A stretch of 64,000 nucleotides of DNA from Mytilus edulis (GCF_963676685.1 NC_092344.1:58426830-58490829); one strand, 5' to 3'. Shown: positions 1-10,835, counted from the stretch's first letter. The notes: a model not told the origin generated them from the letters alone. Numbers and translations: made by a program.

Positions 1-1452
1 TTCTCAAACAACGATTCACTCATAAATGCATTACTGAAAAGGATGAGGTTAATTGTTTGTTTAGTATCTCAGATTTGTTAACATACAATTAGAAATAAAA
101 TAAATATTACCCCCTCCCTTTGCCAAATACTCCTTGGAGAAAAAATACCATTTGAAACAAACAGAAAAGATAGTAATGGAGTGATCCTTAACATCTCAAT
201 TCTTTTTCTTCGTCTGTGAGCACGCTGCTACACCCTACGTTTTTAATGCGTAATCGAGACATCTTTAAACTACTTCAAATCATCCAAAATGACTTTCTTA
301 AAGGAGCAACCACTTTACTTAACAAAAAAAGGGGGGTTCTGAGTCAGATATTTTTCTCGCGCCAAAGTTTGTATTTAGGTTTTTGTTCGATGGTACCAAT
401 TCAATATTTAACACTATAATATATGGGGAAACTTTGGATTCAGAATATTTGTTCATTCTAATCATCGGTATGACCCGATTTTTTTAAATCAAATTGTGGG
501 AAAATCTATCCCCGCCTTTTTTTTTAAAGTCAAATGGTCATTTTCTAACTGCTAGAAAAGTTGTTCAAAAATTTCAATTCGGTTCTACGTAATGAACATT
601 TAAATAACATATAGTTTACAAGTGTGAACAAATCTTATGTACAGGTAGCTAAACAAAGTGTGTAGGTGTGAACAAATTAAATGTGAAACTTGTGTACATT
701 ACATTTAACCAAATGTAAACATGTTTACTGTACACGGCGTTTGGTGTGAACACGGCCTTAGACGATACACGGACTCTTTTTAGTTGTTATACGGACACTT
801 TTTATGAATAGAATCACTCGTGCATGATCAGTGAGTTCATGAGCCCTTTAACTTTCAATAAGATTTGATTTTTTTGGTTCACCGACATATTTCCTGATTT
901 TTTAAAATAAAATATTTATGTTAAAAACTTTTCCAGTAAAATACTATTCATATCAGTACACTAAGGGATTCGACATTTAATTTCAAAAAGGGGGTATGTT
1001 TTTCTCCTAATAACAAAACATATTTTGATCCCAAATTTTATGAGAAAAAAATTACTATGGTAAAGCAGATAACAAATTATTGATCTGCATGATTCCTGAT
1101 TTTTTTAATACCGTATCTTTATAATATTGCCAATTTAAAAATATATATATATTGGGTGATGGCGTTGTAATGGTAAATAGTCAATATATTCAGAAAAGAA
1201 AATACCGCCCCCTCCCTTTTATGGAGTAAAATAATAGGTCAATATTAAAACGTATTTTCTTCAATACATGGACATACATAGTACATAAAAATCAAATCTC
1301 ATCTAAAGATAAAATCCCTATCAACTCACCAAATCACGATTGATCCTATAAAAACAAAGTGTTCGTGTAATAAATGTCCAAATAAGCAGCAACTCTCGAA
1401 GAAAATCATTCAACTTATGTCCTCAATTTTGAACGGTAGGCTGCGATAGGAT
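1..1452. other. AT-rich flank left of the DIRS element, no gene seen
   Basis: No credible coding frame is visible; the 67-codon open frame at 216-419 has no family resemblance and biased low-complexity composition. At about 623-762 the motif TGTGAACA recurs and ends in 'gtgtgaacacggcctta', which looks like one end of a DNA transposon whose partner end is not in view. Short 'ccccctcccttt' stretches occur near 110 and 1205. Confidence 0.5.
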
Positions 1453-1617
1453 TAGATAATTCCCGCGGCACGCAGTAAAGCGTGAATTTATTGTCTTCTC
1501 GGTAAGGTATTTCCGAGGCGTATGATTTTTTGGCTCCAAAAATTGTAGTGGTAAATAGATAGTTATATGAGTATCACTTCTAGCCTTGCGTTCGTACTGT
1601 GTACATCAATTTTTTTC
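1453..1617 (+). repeat. Split direct repeat A1 (left terminus)
   Basis: Begins 'tagataattcccgcgg' and ends at a run of seven T and a C. It matches 7882-8046 base for base apart from about eight substitutions. The Gag ATG at 1637 lies 20 bp after its end, so this repeat probably holds the element's promoter; that function is inferred from position only. Confidence 0.9.
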
Positions 1618-1636
1618 TGAATGCCAGTTCCTCATA

Positions 1637-2299
1637 ATGGATCCCATGGACATTGAAACTAACGTAAAAAGGATAGCTGGAGAAGAAATTCAAAGGTCTC
1701 AAAATTATTTTTTTAGCAAGTTAGATGGAATATTCACATCAAGATTGCAGGCATTCGGCAACCAACAAAAAGAGCGTTTGGAGGCGCAGATGTGTAAACT
1801 TCAAAGTGACAATTTAACAACAGATACATACAAATTCCAGAAAAAGAGCTGTGAAGACCAGTTCAAGTTCAACAAGAAGATGAACGCGACACTCAAGGAA
1901 GCAGAATCTTGTTTGGATTCTTCAGATGACAAGCCCGCTCACGCTAAACAGAGAATTAGTGAAGGTATAGAACTTTTAGCTTATCGTCAAAAACTAGTTA
2001 AAATGGCTGATTCTTCTGAACATGGTTGGAGAGTAGTCCAAGTATACACTTCAAACCCGCTGACCGATGATTTGGAAGACGACAGGAAGATCACGAGGGC
2101 AACATTGCGTGCAGAGAGAAAGGCGAAGGTAGAAAAATCCAGAAAGAAGCGTTCAACTCCATATTCTAGACCTTCAACTTCAGCAGATAATGGTAACAAA
2201 AGTGTGGCGCTGAGTCAGCTAGGAGGCCAGGCGTGTGTTATAACTGTTATAAACCAGGCCATTGGCAGTTTGAATGCCCAGAAAAGAATAAGAAGTTAA
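1637..2299 (+). pseudogene. Gag-like ORF of the DIRS-type element, frameshifted before its zinc knuckle
   Basis: The ATG at 1637 is preferred over upstream non-ATG starts because it lies just after repeat A1. The first ~60 residues are charged and coiled-coil-like. Around residues 115-165 comes a block I recognise from many invertebrate DIRS-like Gags (KMADSSEHGW, then an acidic stretch, then AERKAKVEKSRKKR). The frame closes at 2299 without its zinc finger. However, another frame from 2224 reads CYNCYKPGHWQFEC (about 2236-2277), a perfect C-x2-C-x4-H-x4-C knuckle, so one small indel lies around 2200-2224. In life the protein would package element RNA. It lies just upstream of the 2376 insertion that separates it from the RT. 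Confidence 0.8.
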
Positions 2300-3068
2300 G
2301 TACACATAGTAATTTATTGTCATATAATGATGCTTATAGAAATAGTAATTCTTTAAGTTTTTTCATTGATGAAAGCAGGGCCGTAACTAGCCTCTTTTGA
2401 TGGTGAGGCAAACTATATTTCCGAGCGTATCGAGGCGAAAAAGTTTTGACGAGGGGTTTGGGGGCCGCTTAAGGCTCCCAGAAGCTCTGAGAAAATTAAC
2501 GCAAAATTGTGCATTCTGCGCATATCCCGTCTCATTCTTACATTGAAACGCAATTGATTTTTAGCTAATTTTTCACAATATTCTGGTCTCAAAGCAAAAA
2601 CATAGATTCATTGTAATTTAAGACTTTCAGGTTTTAGGGACAACATTAAAAGACCGATATGTAGGATTAAGCAAAAATCGTGAATCTCATAATTATTAAA
2701 CTGAATTTGTCTGTCTGTCTGTTCTTGTCCTGTATTGTGCTAAGACTTTGTTGATTTTTTTATAACTAAATTTAAATATAGTGACAGTGCAGTATTATGC
2801 TTTAAGTACTAGTACTGATTAATTCAACACTAGGGACCTGATCTTTACCTTGTTTTACGGTATTAATGATTCTTTTTTTTTTTTGAAGACCCTCCAGCAA
2901 CTATCAAGATGACGAACATGAATACAAACTTTGATCATTGATCATTTGTATTTTTTCGATGCATTGACTTTGTGTGCGATTAGCCTGTCCCGGGCACGTT
3001 TACCCCATATTCCTTTATTTTCTGTTAAAGGGTCTGAACAAGACTTAATGCAAGTTTAATCCTTCAAT

Positions 3069-3690
3069 GTAATAGGTCATATATAAAAAAAAGAAGATAT
3101 GGTATGATTGCCAATGAGACAACTGTCCACAAAAGACCAAAATGACACAGACATTAACAACTATAGGTCACCGTACGGCCTTCAACAATGAGCAAAGCCC
3201 ATATCGCATAGTGAGCTATAAAAGGCCCCGATAAGACAATGTAAAACAATTCAAACGAGAAAACTAACGGCCTTATTATGTAAAAAAAAAATGAACGAAA
3301 AACAAATATGTAACACATAAACAAACGACAACCACTGAATTACAGGCTCCTGACTTGGGACAGGCACATATAAATAATGTGGCGGGGTTAAACATGTTAG
3401 CGGGATCCCAACCCTCCCCCTAACCTGGGACAGTGGTATAACAGTACAACATAAGAACGAACTATAAAAATCAGTTGAAAAAGGCTTAACTCATCAGATG
3501 GACAAAAATATAGTGGACGTGGCCCGGTACTTATACATCCCGACACAAGAAGACACAATGAACAGATCTGAGAGTACTCGCAGTTATCTGACAGCTAGTT
3601 CAAAGCCACTAATAACTAATAAAAAAATCATGCAACTAAGATTAAACTATCAATCCATACACATCCAACATCCAATGGATTTAGTGTAAA
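3069..3690 (-). repeat. Abundant mussel-type interspersed repeat, probably the 3' part of an RT element
   Basis: Contains 'ggtatgattgccaatgagac' followed by blocks such as 'gacaatgtaaaacaattc' and 'ttgaaaaaggcttaactc'. Positions 3094-3533 align nearly end to end with 51958-52386. Shorter relatives occur near 13318, 33971, 34938, 44202 and 44831, and in reverse near 26940 and 50415. Because the RT fragment at 3801-4052 is also on the minus strand, the repeat is most simply its 3' untranslated part; that link is an inference. Confidence 0.7.
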
Positions 3691-3800
3691 GACGTCATAA
3701 ACAGCCAGAGAAAAACATGACCTTGTGCAATGCCAAGTTACAGGTATCGACAGATTGTAGATCCATAAATATGTATATACATATAACATACTAGGAATAT

Positions 3801-4052
3801 TTAGTTAGCTTTTAATTTACTTATAACAAAATCAATATTTATACCTATAAAAACAATATTCAATGATCTTATTATAGTGTTGAATAGGTAACCTTTTATA
3901 ATAAGTTTATTTAAAGGAGCGACATGTTTACATGGATTATTTCTAAATTTCCGGGCACGGTAAACAACATTTCCGTAAAAATGAGGATGTGCTATCCCGT
4001 TTGAAATAAGTTTACTACAGGTACAACCAAACTTCAAAACATATGGCAACAT
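3801..4052 (-). pseudogene. Reverse-transcriptase C-terminal fragment (Penelope-like or related family)
   Basis: The frame reads SKLISNGIAHPHFYGNVVY and continues with PLNKLIIKGYLFNTIIRSL. I recognise this pattern from the C-terminal end of RT proteins that are very common in mussels. It lacks the catalytic core and is a 5'-truncated remnant. A catalytic-region fragment of what looks like the same kind of RT lies at 60110-60390 on the other strand. Family assignment is from memory of conserved wording and is tentative. Confidence 0.55.
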
Positions 4053-4591
4053 TATTTTTTTTCAAATTATTTAATACCAGGAAATTGGTGACCTTACTTT
4101 AATTAAAACCATGTCAGCTATATAGATTTATCTACCAAAAAACAGTTTTGTAATCTTTGATATCAAGTTCAATACTCCATGCAGAAACAACCATTTTTTT
4201 CTGTGTCCAGTAGCATCGTATATTCTTAAAATGTTTTCTGGAACAGTGTCTCGACATCGGTGGACATGCATCATTGCAAAGCCTCACGTTAACAAATGAA
4301 AATCAACACTCAGACTAGTCATAAATTAAAGTAGGACAATAAATGAAAAAAGAGAAACCCGGGACACAGCCTTACAAACAATAGACCATCAACTCTGAAA
4401 ACTAAAAGTAAAATAGAATATGGATCACGAAAAACATGCAGGGGCGACACCAGAGAGTTAAGAGAACTTGCTTCTTGCAAGACACTATCCGTGAAAACAA
4501 CTTGATATGAAGACAATCTTTTGTTTCATTTTTTTTTTAAATTTCTAACATGAGGCATTTGCCTCATTTGTCTCAATGCAGTTACGGCCCT

Positions 4592-5494
4592 GATTTAACA
4601 TTGAAAACAGCTCATTTAAACAAAGCTCACTTACAAGACTCAGGCAATGATAGTATTTGTTTACTCAACCGAGAGGAATGTGTAGCTCAATTGTCTAGAC
4701 ATTTAAATACACCCACTAAATTGATCAGTCCCGTAGGTAAACTCAGCTCATCGATACACAAATGGAAACACTCGGGTGCGACTGATTATATTTTACAGGT
4801 AATAGAAAAGGGTTATGGTATACCTTTTAAAGTACTTCCAGAAAATGTATTTTTGCCTAATAACAAATCTTCGGGAGACAATGGGGATTTTGTTGCAAGC
4901 GAGATATCTAAATTATTAGAAAAGGGTTGTATTTCAAAGGTTGATAATAAGCCATTCGTAATTAATCCGCTTACGGTAGCTTTTAATAGATTACAAAAGT
5001 CTAGATTAGTGTTAGATTGCAGGCACATTAACAGTTGCATACACCAATTTAAATTTAAATTTAAAGAAGCATCGGTGGCAAGAGAATTATTTGAAAAGGG
5101 TGATTATCTATTTAAATATGATTTGAAAAGTGCATATCATCATATTGAAATAAGAGAGGAGAACAAGCAATATTTAGGTTACAGTTGGGTGATTGACGGA
5201 GTGGCTAACTATTTTGTTTTCAATGTTCTTCCTTTTGGTATTGCAAGTGCAGGACATATTTTTACAAAAGTTTTGAAAGAGGTGGTTAAGTACTGGAGAA
5301 AACAGGGATTAAAGCTAATTATGTATCTTGATGATGGTTTGGGTGGAGCTAGTGATTTAGTTTCTTCTAAAAGAGCTAGTGATTATATCAGAAAGAGTTT
5401 GTCTGATTTTGGTTTTCTTATAGCTGAGGATAAATGTATTTGGTATCCACAACAAAACTTGATTTGGATAGGTTTAGTGTGGGATAGCGAGTAG
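4592..5494 (+). pseudogene. DIRS-type reverse transcriptase
   Basis: The open frame begins at 4550, but its first ~14 codons come from the inserted transposon terminus, so I start the homologous part at 4592. The order follows the RT palm: an entry region with EISKLLEKGCISKV, then KSRLVLDCRHIN, FKYDLKSAYHHI (first catalytic Asp), NVLPFGIASAG, and YLDD at 5324-5335. The YLDD box supplies the catalytic aspartates. The frame stops with TAG at 5492-5494, and RNase H continues about 80 bp later in a different frame, so RT and RNase H, normally one polyprotein, are separated by at least one indel. It would copy element RNA into cDNA. Confidence 0.9.
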
Positions 5495-5573
5495 ATAGGT
5501 TGTTATTAAGTATTGTAAAAATTCTTGACGGTGTCAGTAAAGGGAAAATTTTATACAGAGCAAAACTGGTTGC

Positions 5574-6287
5574 TTGTATTGTTGGACATTATACCAGTGT
5601 ATAGTTCTTAGAGCCAGTTGGAAGTCACTGGTTGCTTTGACAGCTCCAGCGGTTGGTGAGCTTAGATTTTGGTCAAATTCAGTAAATGATCTGAATGAGA
5701 TGGGTGTGAATCTGCATGAGTCAGATTTGTATGATCTTAAGGCTTATACGGATGCCTCAGATATTGGTTTTGGGGGATTTGTAGTCCCTGCTATTGATAG
5801 CAATAGTGATGAGTCGGTCTGTGACTCTAGCGATGTTCAGATGAACAGTAGTCTGATAATGCCCAGAAATAGTTTGCACACTGTAGTGGGTAGTTGGGCA
5901 GATCATGAGAGGATCAAGAGTTCTACATGGCGTGAACTCGAGGCAGTCAATAGAACAGTTAAAAATTCTCTGCACTTGCTTAAAAACCAGACATTACAAA
6001 TTAATACAGATAATAAAAATGTTACTAGCATAGTTAAAAACGGGAGTAGGAAAACAGACCTTCAGGTTTTAGCATGTGAATTGCACACATTATGCTTTGA
6101 AAATAGTTTTAAAATTACGACACAATGGATACCTAGAGACCAAAATAAAGTGGCAGACAATCTAAGTAGATACTCTGATTGTGATGACTGGGGTATCATT
6201 ACTGACGTTTTTAATAGCTTAGATAATATATGGGGTATTCATACAGTGGACAGATTTGCCACAGACTATAACACTAAATGTGTTTAA
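5574..6287 (+). pseudogene. DIRS-type RNase H domain and start of the post-RNase H region
   Basis: All four catalytic acids of the DIRS RNase H can be seen in order: Asp in AYTDASDIGFGG, Glu in TWRELEAV, Asp in INTDNKNV, and Asp in NKVADNLSR. The frame then runs into VDRFATDYNTKC, the start of a conserved block that follows RNase H in DIRS and Ngaro elements, and closes at 6287. The block resumes in another frame at about 6290-6492 (NSKFWCNCTEAVDAF). The domain would remove the RNA strand during cDNA synthesis. It is intact as a domain but not joined in frame to the RT. Confidence 0.88.
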
Positions 6288-6492
6288 TTCTAAATTTTGG
6301 TGTAATTGTACAGAAGCAGTAGATGCTTTTAAACAAAGTTGGAAAGGCGAAAACAATTGGGTCGTCCCACCGCCTAATTTGGTTTGTAAAGTTATTAGAA
6401 AACTTTTGGAAGACGAAGCTACATGTAACGGTACTTTAGTAGTTCCTTTTTTGGAAATCTGCACCTTATTGGGTGTTAGTGTTATTGTGTGA
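6288..6492 (+). pseudogene. C-terminal extension of the DIRS pol protein
   Basis: The frame that opens at 6256 contains NSKFWCNCTEAVDAF followed by ENNWVVPPPNLVCKVI. This matches the usual DIRS block that follows the 'DRFA..YN' motif left in the preceding frame. The change of frame near 6285 implies a further single-base indel. No enzymatic role is assigned to this segment. Confidence 0.75.
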
Positions 6493-6679
6493 ATCAAACG
6501 GGATTTTAAACGTTTTATAAACAACAAAAAAATTCTTGACAGAAGAGAATTCTGTTATTACAGGGAGAGGTAATAATGGTTTATTTGGGAAACAAGGAAC
6601 ATTAACGATGCTTGCATTTAAGATAAGATTTGATTGATGTGTTTTTATGTTTGGAACAGGCTTAAACATCGAGCAGTTT

Positions 6680-7672
6680 GTGCACGAAGCCGTGGAGGAC
6701 AGTGGAATTGAAGAGGGACATTCGTTACATAATTTAGTGAGGAGTTTATCTACACGGTTACTAGATGTCAGAAGTGAAAGTACTGATAAAAAATATTATT
6801 AAGGTTTTATGAAATGGAAAAGATTTTGTATAGAACATAGTTTGCTTTCCTTGCCAACATCTCCAATTCATATAGCTTTGTATTTTGTACATTTATTAAA
6901 TAATGGTGGTACATTTAGTACTGTTAACACTGCTTTTTACTCCGTTAAGTGGGCTCACGAAATTTGTGGTCAGTTAGATCCAACTAGCAACACATTTGTG
7001 CAAATTTACTCGAGTCTGCTAAGCGAACCGCAAAAAACCCTGTCAACAAGAAAGATCCAGTGTCTAAAGATATTTTAATTGATTTATGTAGTATGTATCA
7101 ATATTCCAATGAGTTAACAGTTGTACGAGATCTTGTCATGATTCTGTTAAGTTTTAGTGCTTTTCTACGTTTTGGTGAATTGAGTCAATTGAAATGCAAT
7201 GATGTCACTATTAAAGAAGGTTATTTGGTACTTAAAATTAGGAAGAGTAAGACCAACCAGTATAGAGCTGGAGATGAGGTGTTGGTATCCAAGGGGCAGT
7301 CTTTAGCTTGTCCTTATTCTATGTTCTTAAGATATCTTGGTTTGGCGAATATTGAAATATTCACAGACATGTATTTATTTCGTCCTTTGTATAGATCTAA
7401 AGATAAATGTGGTTTAATTAAGGTTAATAGGCCTATAAGTTATACTACTGCAAGAGAATGTATGATAAAGCGTTTGAAAATGATCGCTCCAGAGCTTAAT
7501 CTCGGTTTACATTCTTTACGGTCAGGAGGTGCCACTTCGGCGGCTAATGCAGGTGTTAATGACAGGTGTTGGGAAAGACACGGAAGGTGGAAGAGTGATT
7601 CAAGTAAGGATGGTTATGTTAGCAGATTCTGTTGCTAATCGATTACAAGTGTCAGAGCATTTCGGTTTATAA
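6680..7672 (+). pseudogene. Tyrosine recombinase (YR) of the DIRS-type element, frameshifted
   Basis: Two overlapping frames (6809-7078 and 7060-7638) together cover an N-terminal core-binding region and the catalytic domain. Catalytic signatures are all visible: Arg in FLRFGEL, His and Arg in LHSLRSGGAT, the second His/Trp region in RHGRW, and the nucleophile Tyr in DGYV. After Tyr the frame ends early, while a shifted frame reads ADSVANRLQVSEHFGL to a TAA at 7670-7672, so another one-base indel lies near 7620. The enzyme would integrate circular cDNA by strand exchange without target duplication, consistent with the split repeats. The start is uncertain because of indels near 6700-6800 and 7040. 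Confidence 0.88.
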
Positions 7673-7795
7673 ATTGTCATTGTGTTCAATTTTTTTGTCC
7701 GCTGTTTAGCTGTCATTTATTTGAAGTTTGTTTCGTACATTACTGTGATTAAACAATTTGTTAGTTTTTTCTTTATACTCTATCTTTGTTGTTCT

Positions 7796-7881
7796 ATATA
7801 CGCAGCGAACTAGTCAACAAACTTAAGTTTGTAGTTGAGTTATTTTTCTTAGATGCTAAGGTACATGCGTATAGAGAAGAC
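7796..7881 (+). repeat. Split direct repeat B1
   Basis: 86 bp beginning 'atatacgcagcgaac' and ending 'atagagaagac'. It matches B2 with two substitutions and is directly followed by A2. Confidence 0.9.
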
Positions 7882-8046
7882 TAGATAATTCCCGCGGCAC
7901 GCAGTAAAGCATGAATTTATTTTCTTCTCGGTATGGTATTTCCGAGGCATATGAATTTTTGGCGCGAAAAATTGTAGTGGTAAATAAATAGTTATATGAG
8001 TATCACTTCTAGCCTTGCGTTCGTACTGTGTACATCAATTTTTTTC
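7882..8046 (+). repeat. Split direct repeat A2
   Basis: Internal copy of the left terminus A1, abutting B1 without a gap, as expected for Ngaro/PAT-like elements. Between A2 and B2 (8047-8462) there is about 416 bp of AT-rich non-coding sequence. Confidence 0.9.
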
Positions 8047-8462
8047 ATAAGCATGAAGAATGCTCAATTTGATAATTGTTAATTGTTAATGGTCTGTTAA
8101 TATAATTTTTATATATATGGTATGGCTATATAACCGTAATCGGATTTGGATTATATGTTGTGTCTTATAATTTTTTTATAGCCGTAGTTTTCGGACTAAA
8201 ACTCCCTTTTATTTAGTTAGATTGAGCATTTTTTGTACATGCACATTTATGTTTTATGAGTGCGGTCCAACAATTGAGTTTCGCATGGCATTGACAAAAG
8301 GACGCAGTTTTTCCAAATTGGTTTTTCCTGATCGGCCACGAAACAGTATTTTGTGTGTTTTGAATATTGATAATTTGGAAGATGATGGCAAATAGTATTT
8401 TGTATATATGTTATGTTGTTATGATATTGCTGTATTGTAACAAAAGCGGCAGCTCAGAAAAG

Positions 8463-8548
8463 ATATACGCAGCGAGCTAGTCAACAAACTTAAGTTTGTA
8501 GTTGAGTTATTTTTCTTAGATGCTAAGGTACATGAGTATAGAGAAGAC
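8463..8548 (+). repeat. Split direct repeat B2 (right terminus)
   Basis: Second copy of B1, ending 'gagaagac' at 8548. Similarity to B1 stops exactly where A2 would begin, which fixes the right end of the element. Confidence 0.9.
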
Positions 8549-8639
8549 CATATAGTACCACGTGTTTAATTAATCGCGATCAACATCGACGAGCATGAAT
8601 TAAAAAAAAATGTGTGTCTTAAATTATACAATAACAAGA

Positions 8640-8735
8640 AAAAGGGAGGTCCAACTATATGTCCCCATTCAAATATATTGATCGTCCAAAAAAGGGGGTT
8701 CCAACTCCTAACCCCCGGAGCCCCCTCCCCCACTT
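8640..8735. repeat. Fragment of a 'ggatccag'-type short element
   Basis: Contains 'gtccccattcaaat' and 'aaaaaagggggttccaact', shared with the short elements at 29775-29951, 37893-38060 and 38121-38240. The terminal 'ggggcggatccag' is missing here. The rest of 8549-9221 shows no gene. Confidence 0.55.
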
Positions 8736-9221
8736 AATATTGAATTCATGTATTTTGTAGCAAACGTGCGATTTTTATTTTTTTATTAAAGGGGAAATGG
8801 AGGGGGGAGGTGATGAAATAGCACATCTTGCATTCTTTCATCAAAATAAAGATCCCATTATTTCAAATCAATTTAGTCCCCCCCCCTTTTTCCTCGCTCT
8901 TCGTTTCACCCATAAAAATCAAACGATATCTTATTTACCACAAAAATATTTCTTTAATATATTGCTCTTTTACGATAGCATTTTAAAAGTCTCAAATGTG
9001 ATAACATTCATCTTTCACTTGAAATGGTTCCTTTTTTTATCAAATTATTGGATTCCTGATTTTTTTCTAGAAAAAAAACTCTGTTGAAGGGAAATGAAAA
9101 AATATGTGTTAACTTTATACTATAACTAACATTTACTGCTTTGGGGCCATTTAAGTGTCTCAAATGTTCAGTCTTGCAAAATTTATATACTTGAAACGTC
9201 GTACAAGTCAGATACAAAACA

Positions 9222-9380
9222 AAAGTAACAAAAAACAGGCCGAAAACAACCTGCTGTATAGTATTTCTGCACTTGTAGTCAGGTCAAGGAACTCGGCTAT
9301 CGCCTCGGACCTTGACCTGACTACTCGGACAGAAAAACTATCCGGCAACGGTTGTTACCGGCCTGTTTCTTTGTTACCTT
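9222..9380. repeat. Foldback/MITE palindrome
   Basis: Nearly the whole 159 bp folds on itself. The inner arms 'gtagtcaggtcaagg' (9276-9290) and 'ccttgacctgactac' (9310-9324) are exact complements. The outer arms include 'aaacaggccg' on the left and 'ccggcctgttt' on the right, ending at 'gtaac' and 'gttac'. No coding capacity. It looks like a small DNA transposon derivative. Confidence 0.75.
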
Positions 9381-9656
9381 AATAATTATTTTTTAAATAC
9401 TCAATTTTGTCCAATAGTATTTTATTTTAAAACTGTTAATATTTTATATATGCATGTATGATATTGCACCAATATTTGATTTCTCTAAACAAAATGATGT
9501 AGGAATACCTACATCGCACAACCACTTTATTTTTCTTGAAGCTTTCATGAAGTGATAATGTCATAAATATCACTTTCTTAAAGACATCATTAGACAACAC
9601 TTAATATCATGTATCTAGTATTTTTCATTTACTTTAAATACATTTGCACCTTTCAG

Positions 9657-9779
9657 CTGGAACTCATACAGCCGTGCATGCCTCTATTAATACTGGTAAT
9701 TGTTTCGAATTCCATGGTGGAATCCATACTACAAGCGGGTATACATTTTATCATCTTCAGAATGTACATGGCGAGGTTA
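9657..9779 (+). CDS. Exon of an M15-like cysteine-rich protein (first visible exon)
   Basis: A 'tttcag' acceptor precedes 9657. Read with two leading bases, the exon is open and encodes GTHTAVHASINTGNCFEF followed by TSGYTFYHLQNVHGE, a protein-like sequence with His and aromatic residues. Two donors are possible: after 9775 ('gag|gttagt', phase 0) or after 9779 ('a|gttact', phase 1). Only the second is phase-compatible with the next exon at 11053, so I use it. The exon enters in phase 1, so at least one 5' exon (start codon, probably a signal peptide) is missing; I did not find it between 8549 and 9650, and it may lie left of the DIRS insertion. No known domain is recognised in this exon alone. 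Confidence 0.5.
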
Positions 9780-10130
9780 GTTACTTTTAAACGTTATTAT
9801 CCATTTCCACTCGAAAAAAGTAATTTCCATTTTTAAAGCTTTGAAGAAACTCGAATTAGTTATATGTTTACAATTTTGACAGTAAAGGTACAGATCCAAG
9901 ATTTTGAAACAGTGGCAGCCCTGGAAAGCCAACATTTATTTGGAGTGACACTTTTAAAATATATATGCATTTATTATATGAAACTCTATAATGGATTCCT
10001 GTGTCACCATGCCAAACTCATTCCTACTCCCTAGGCTAATTCTGCCTTTGCATTGATGCAGTTAGAAACAGTTGAAACAAAGTTCTCTATTATGATATAA
10101 TATTTTTTTTCAGAACTGATGGGTTGCTGG

Positions 10131-10320
10131 AAACTACAAAAGAGGGACGAAAGATACCAAAGGGACAGTCAAACTCATAAATCTTAAACAAACTGACAAC
10201 GCCATGGCTAAAAATGAAAAAGAAACAGAAAAAACAATAGTACACATGACACAACATAGAAAACTAAAGAATAAACAACACGAACCCCAAATGTACCTCA
10301 ACACAGCAACATCAGGTCAC
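10131..10320 (+). repeat. Interspersed repeat, 'caaactgacaacgccatggc' family
   Basis: Starts 'agagggacgaaagatacc'. Nearly identical to 55826-55975, with diverged copies at 11404-11510 and 29128-29270 and a reverse copy at about 51880-51953. Short and non-coding; SINE-like in size. Confidence 0.75.
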
Positions 10321-10835
10321 TGTACAAGTATGTAGAACACAATTACTATAGAAATAAGAAGGTGTTGTATGGCTTGGAATGACCAAATGACATGGACACA
10401 TGTTTCTGAATGAAAATAGATTTATTGTCTACGGCAATGGCATTATGATAACAACCCAGCCTTACACATAACACCGAAACACATTAAAAGGAACAAATGT
10501 TTACATGTACATTGTAAGTACAGTCTTCGACAAAGTTCAACTGCGTACACAATAAATTAAGAGCTTATCGCAGGTGAAGACATGAGGCGAAGTTAAGACT
10601 ATTGGAAAATGTTATTAAGATCTTACTCTGTTTTATCGGCTGCAATTTCCTCGCATACATTTGAAATACAAGACGTATATTTAAGGTTGAATTTAATTAT
10701 AAAAAGAACATTTTTTAGACTTAGTATATGTAGACTTTTAAACACCAATGATTAGATTATAGCAATATACTCCTGCTAAGACCAGTTGTTTAAAGGTCAT
10801 AATAAAACGCAATGAGACATTGAGAGCAAATAAAT

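Larger units (their letters stand above)
2376..4592. mobile_element. DNA transposon-like insertion with terminal inverted repeats, nested in the DIRS element
   Basis: The left end reads 'cagggccgtaact' and the right end reads 'agttacggccctg', an exact 13-bp inverted pair. Further in, 'tgaggcaaa' recurs inverted near both ends. The pair sits precisely between the Gag and RT parts of the DIRS element, so it is a later insertion. The CAGGG-type terminus recalls hAT elements, but I see no clear 8-bp target duplication (flanks 'gatgaaag' and 'atttaaca'). No transposase frame is visible. The interior contains a reverse-strand RT fragment and a common mussel repeat. Confidence 0.65.
1453..8548 (+). 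mobile_element. DIRS-order (Ngaro/PAT-like) tyrosine-recombinase retrotransposon with split direct repeats
   Basis: The element is bounded by split direct repeats in the order A1 - coding region - B1 - A2 - B2. A1 (1453-1617) matches A2 (7882-8046) over 165 bp with about eight differences. B1 (7796-7881) matches B2 (8463-8548) over 86 bp with two differences. B1 and A2 abut exactly at 7881/7882, reproducing the joint expected when right and left termini meet in a circular intermediate. The interior encodes, in order, a Gag-like protein with a CCHC knuckle, a reverse transcriptase, RNase H and a tyrosine recombinase. That combination without an aspartic protease or DDE integrase defines the DIRS order. 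Several frameshifts and a 2.2-kb nested insertion make this copy non-autonomous. Confidence 0.9.

Noticed and set aside
5757-5975. Minus-strand frame within the RNase H region, and similar antisense frames at 1987-2199, 4813-5040 and 6219-6669
   Set aside because: Shadows of the DIRS coding sequence.
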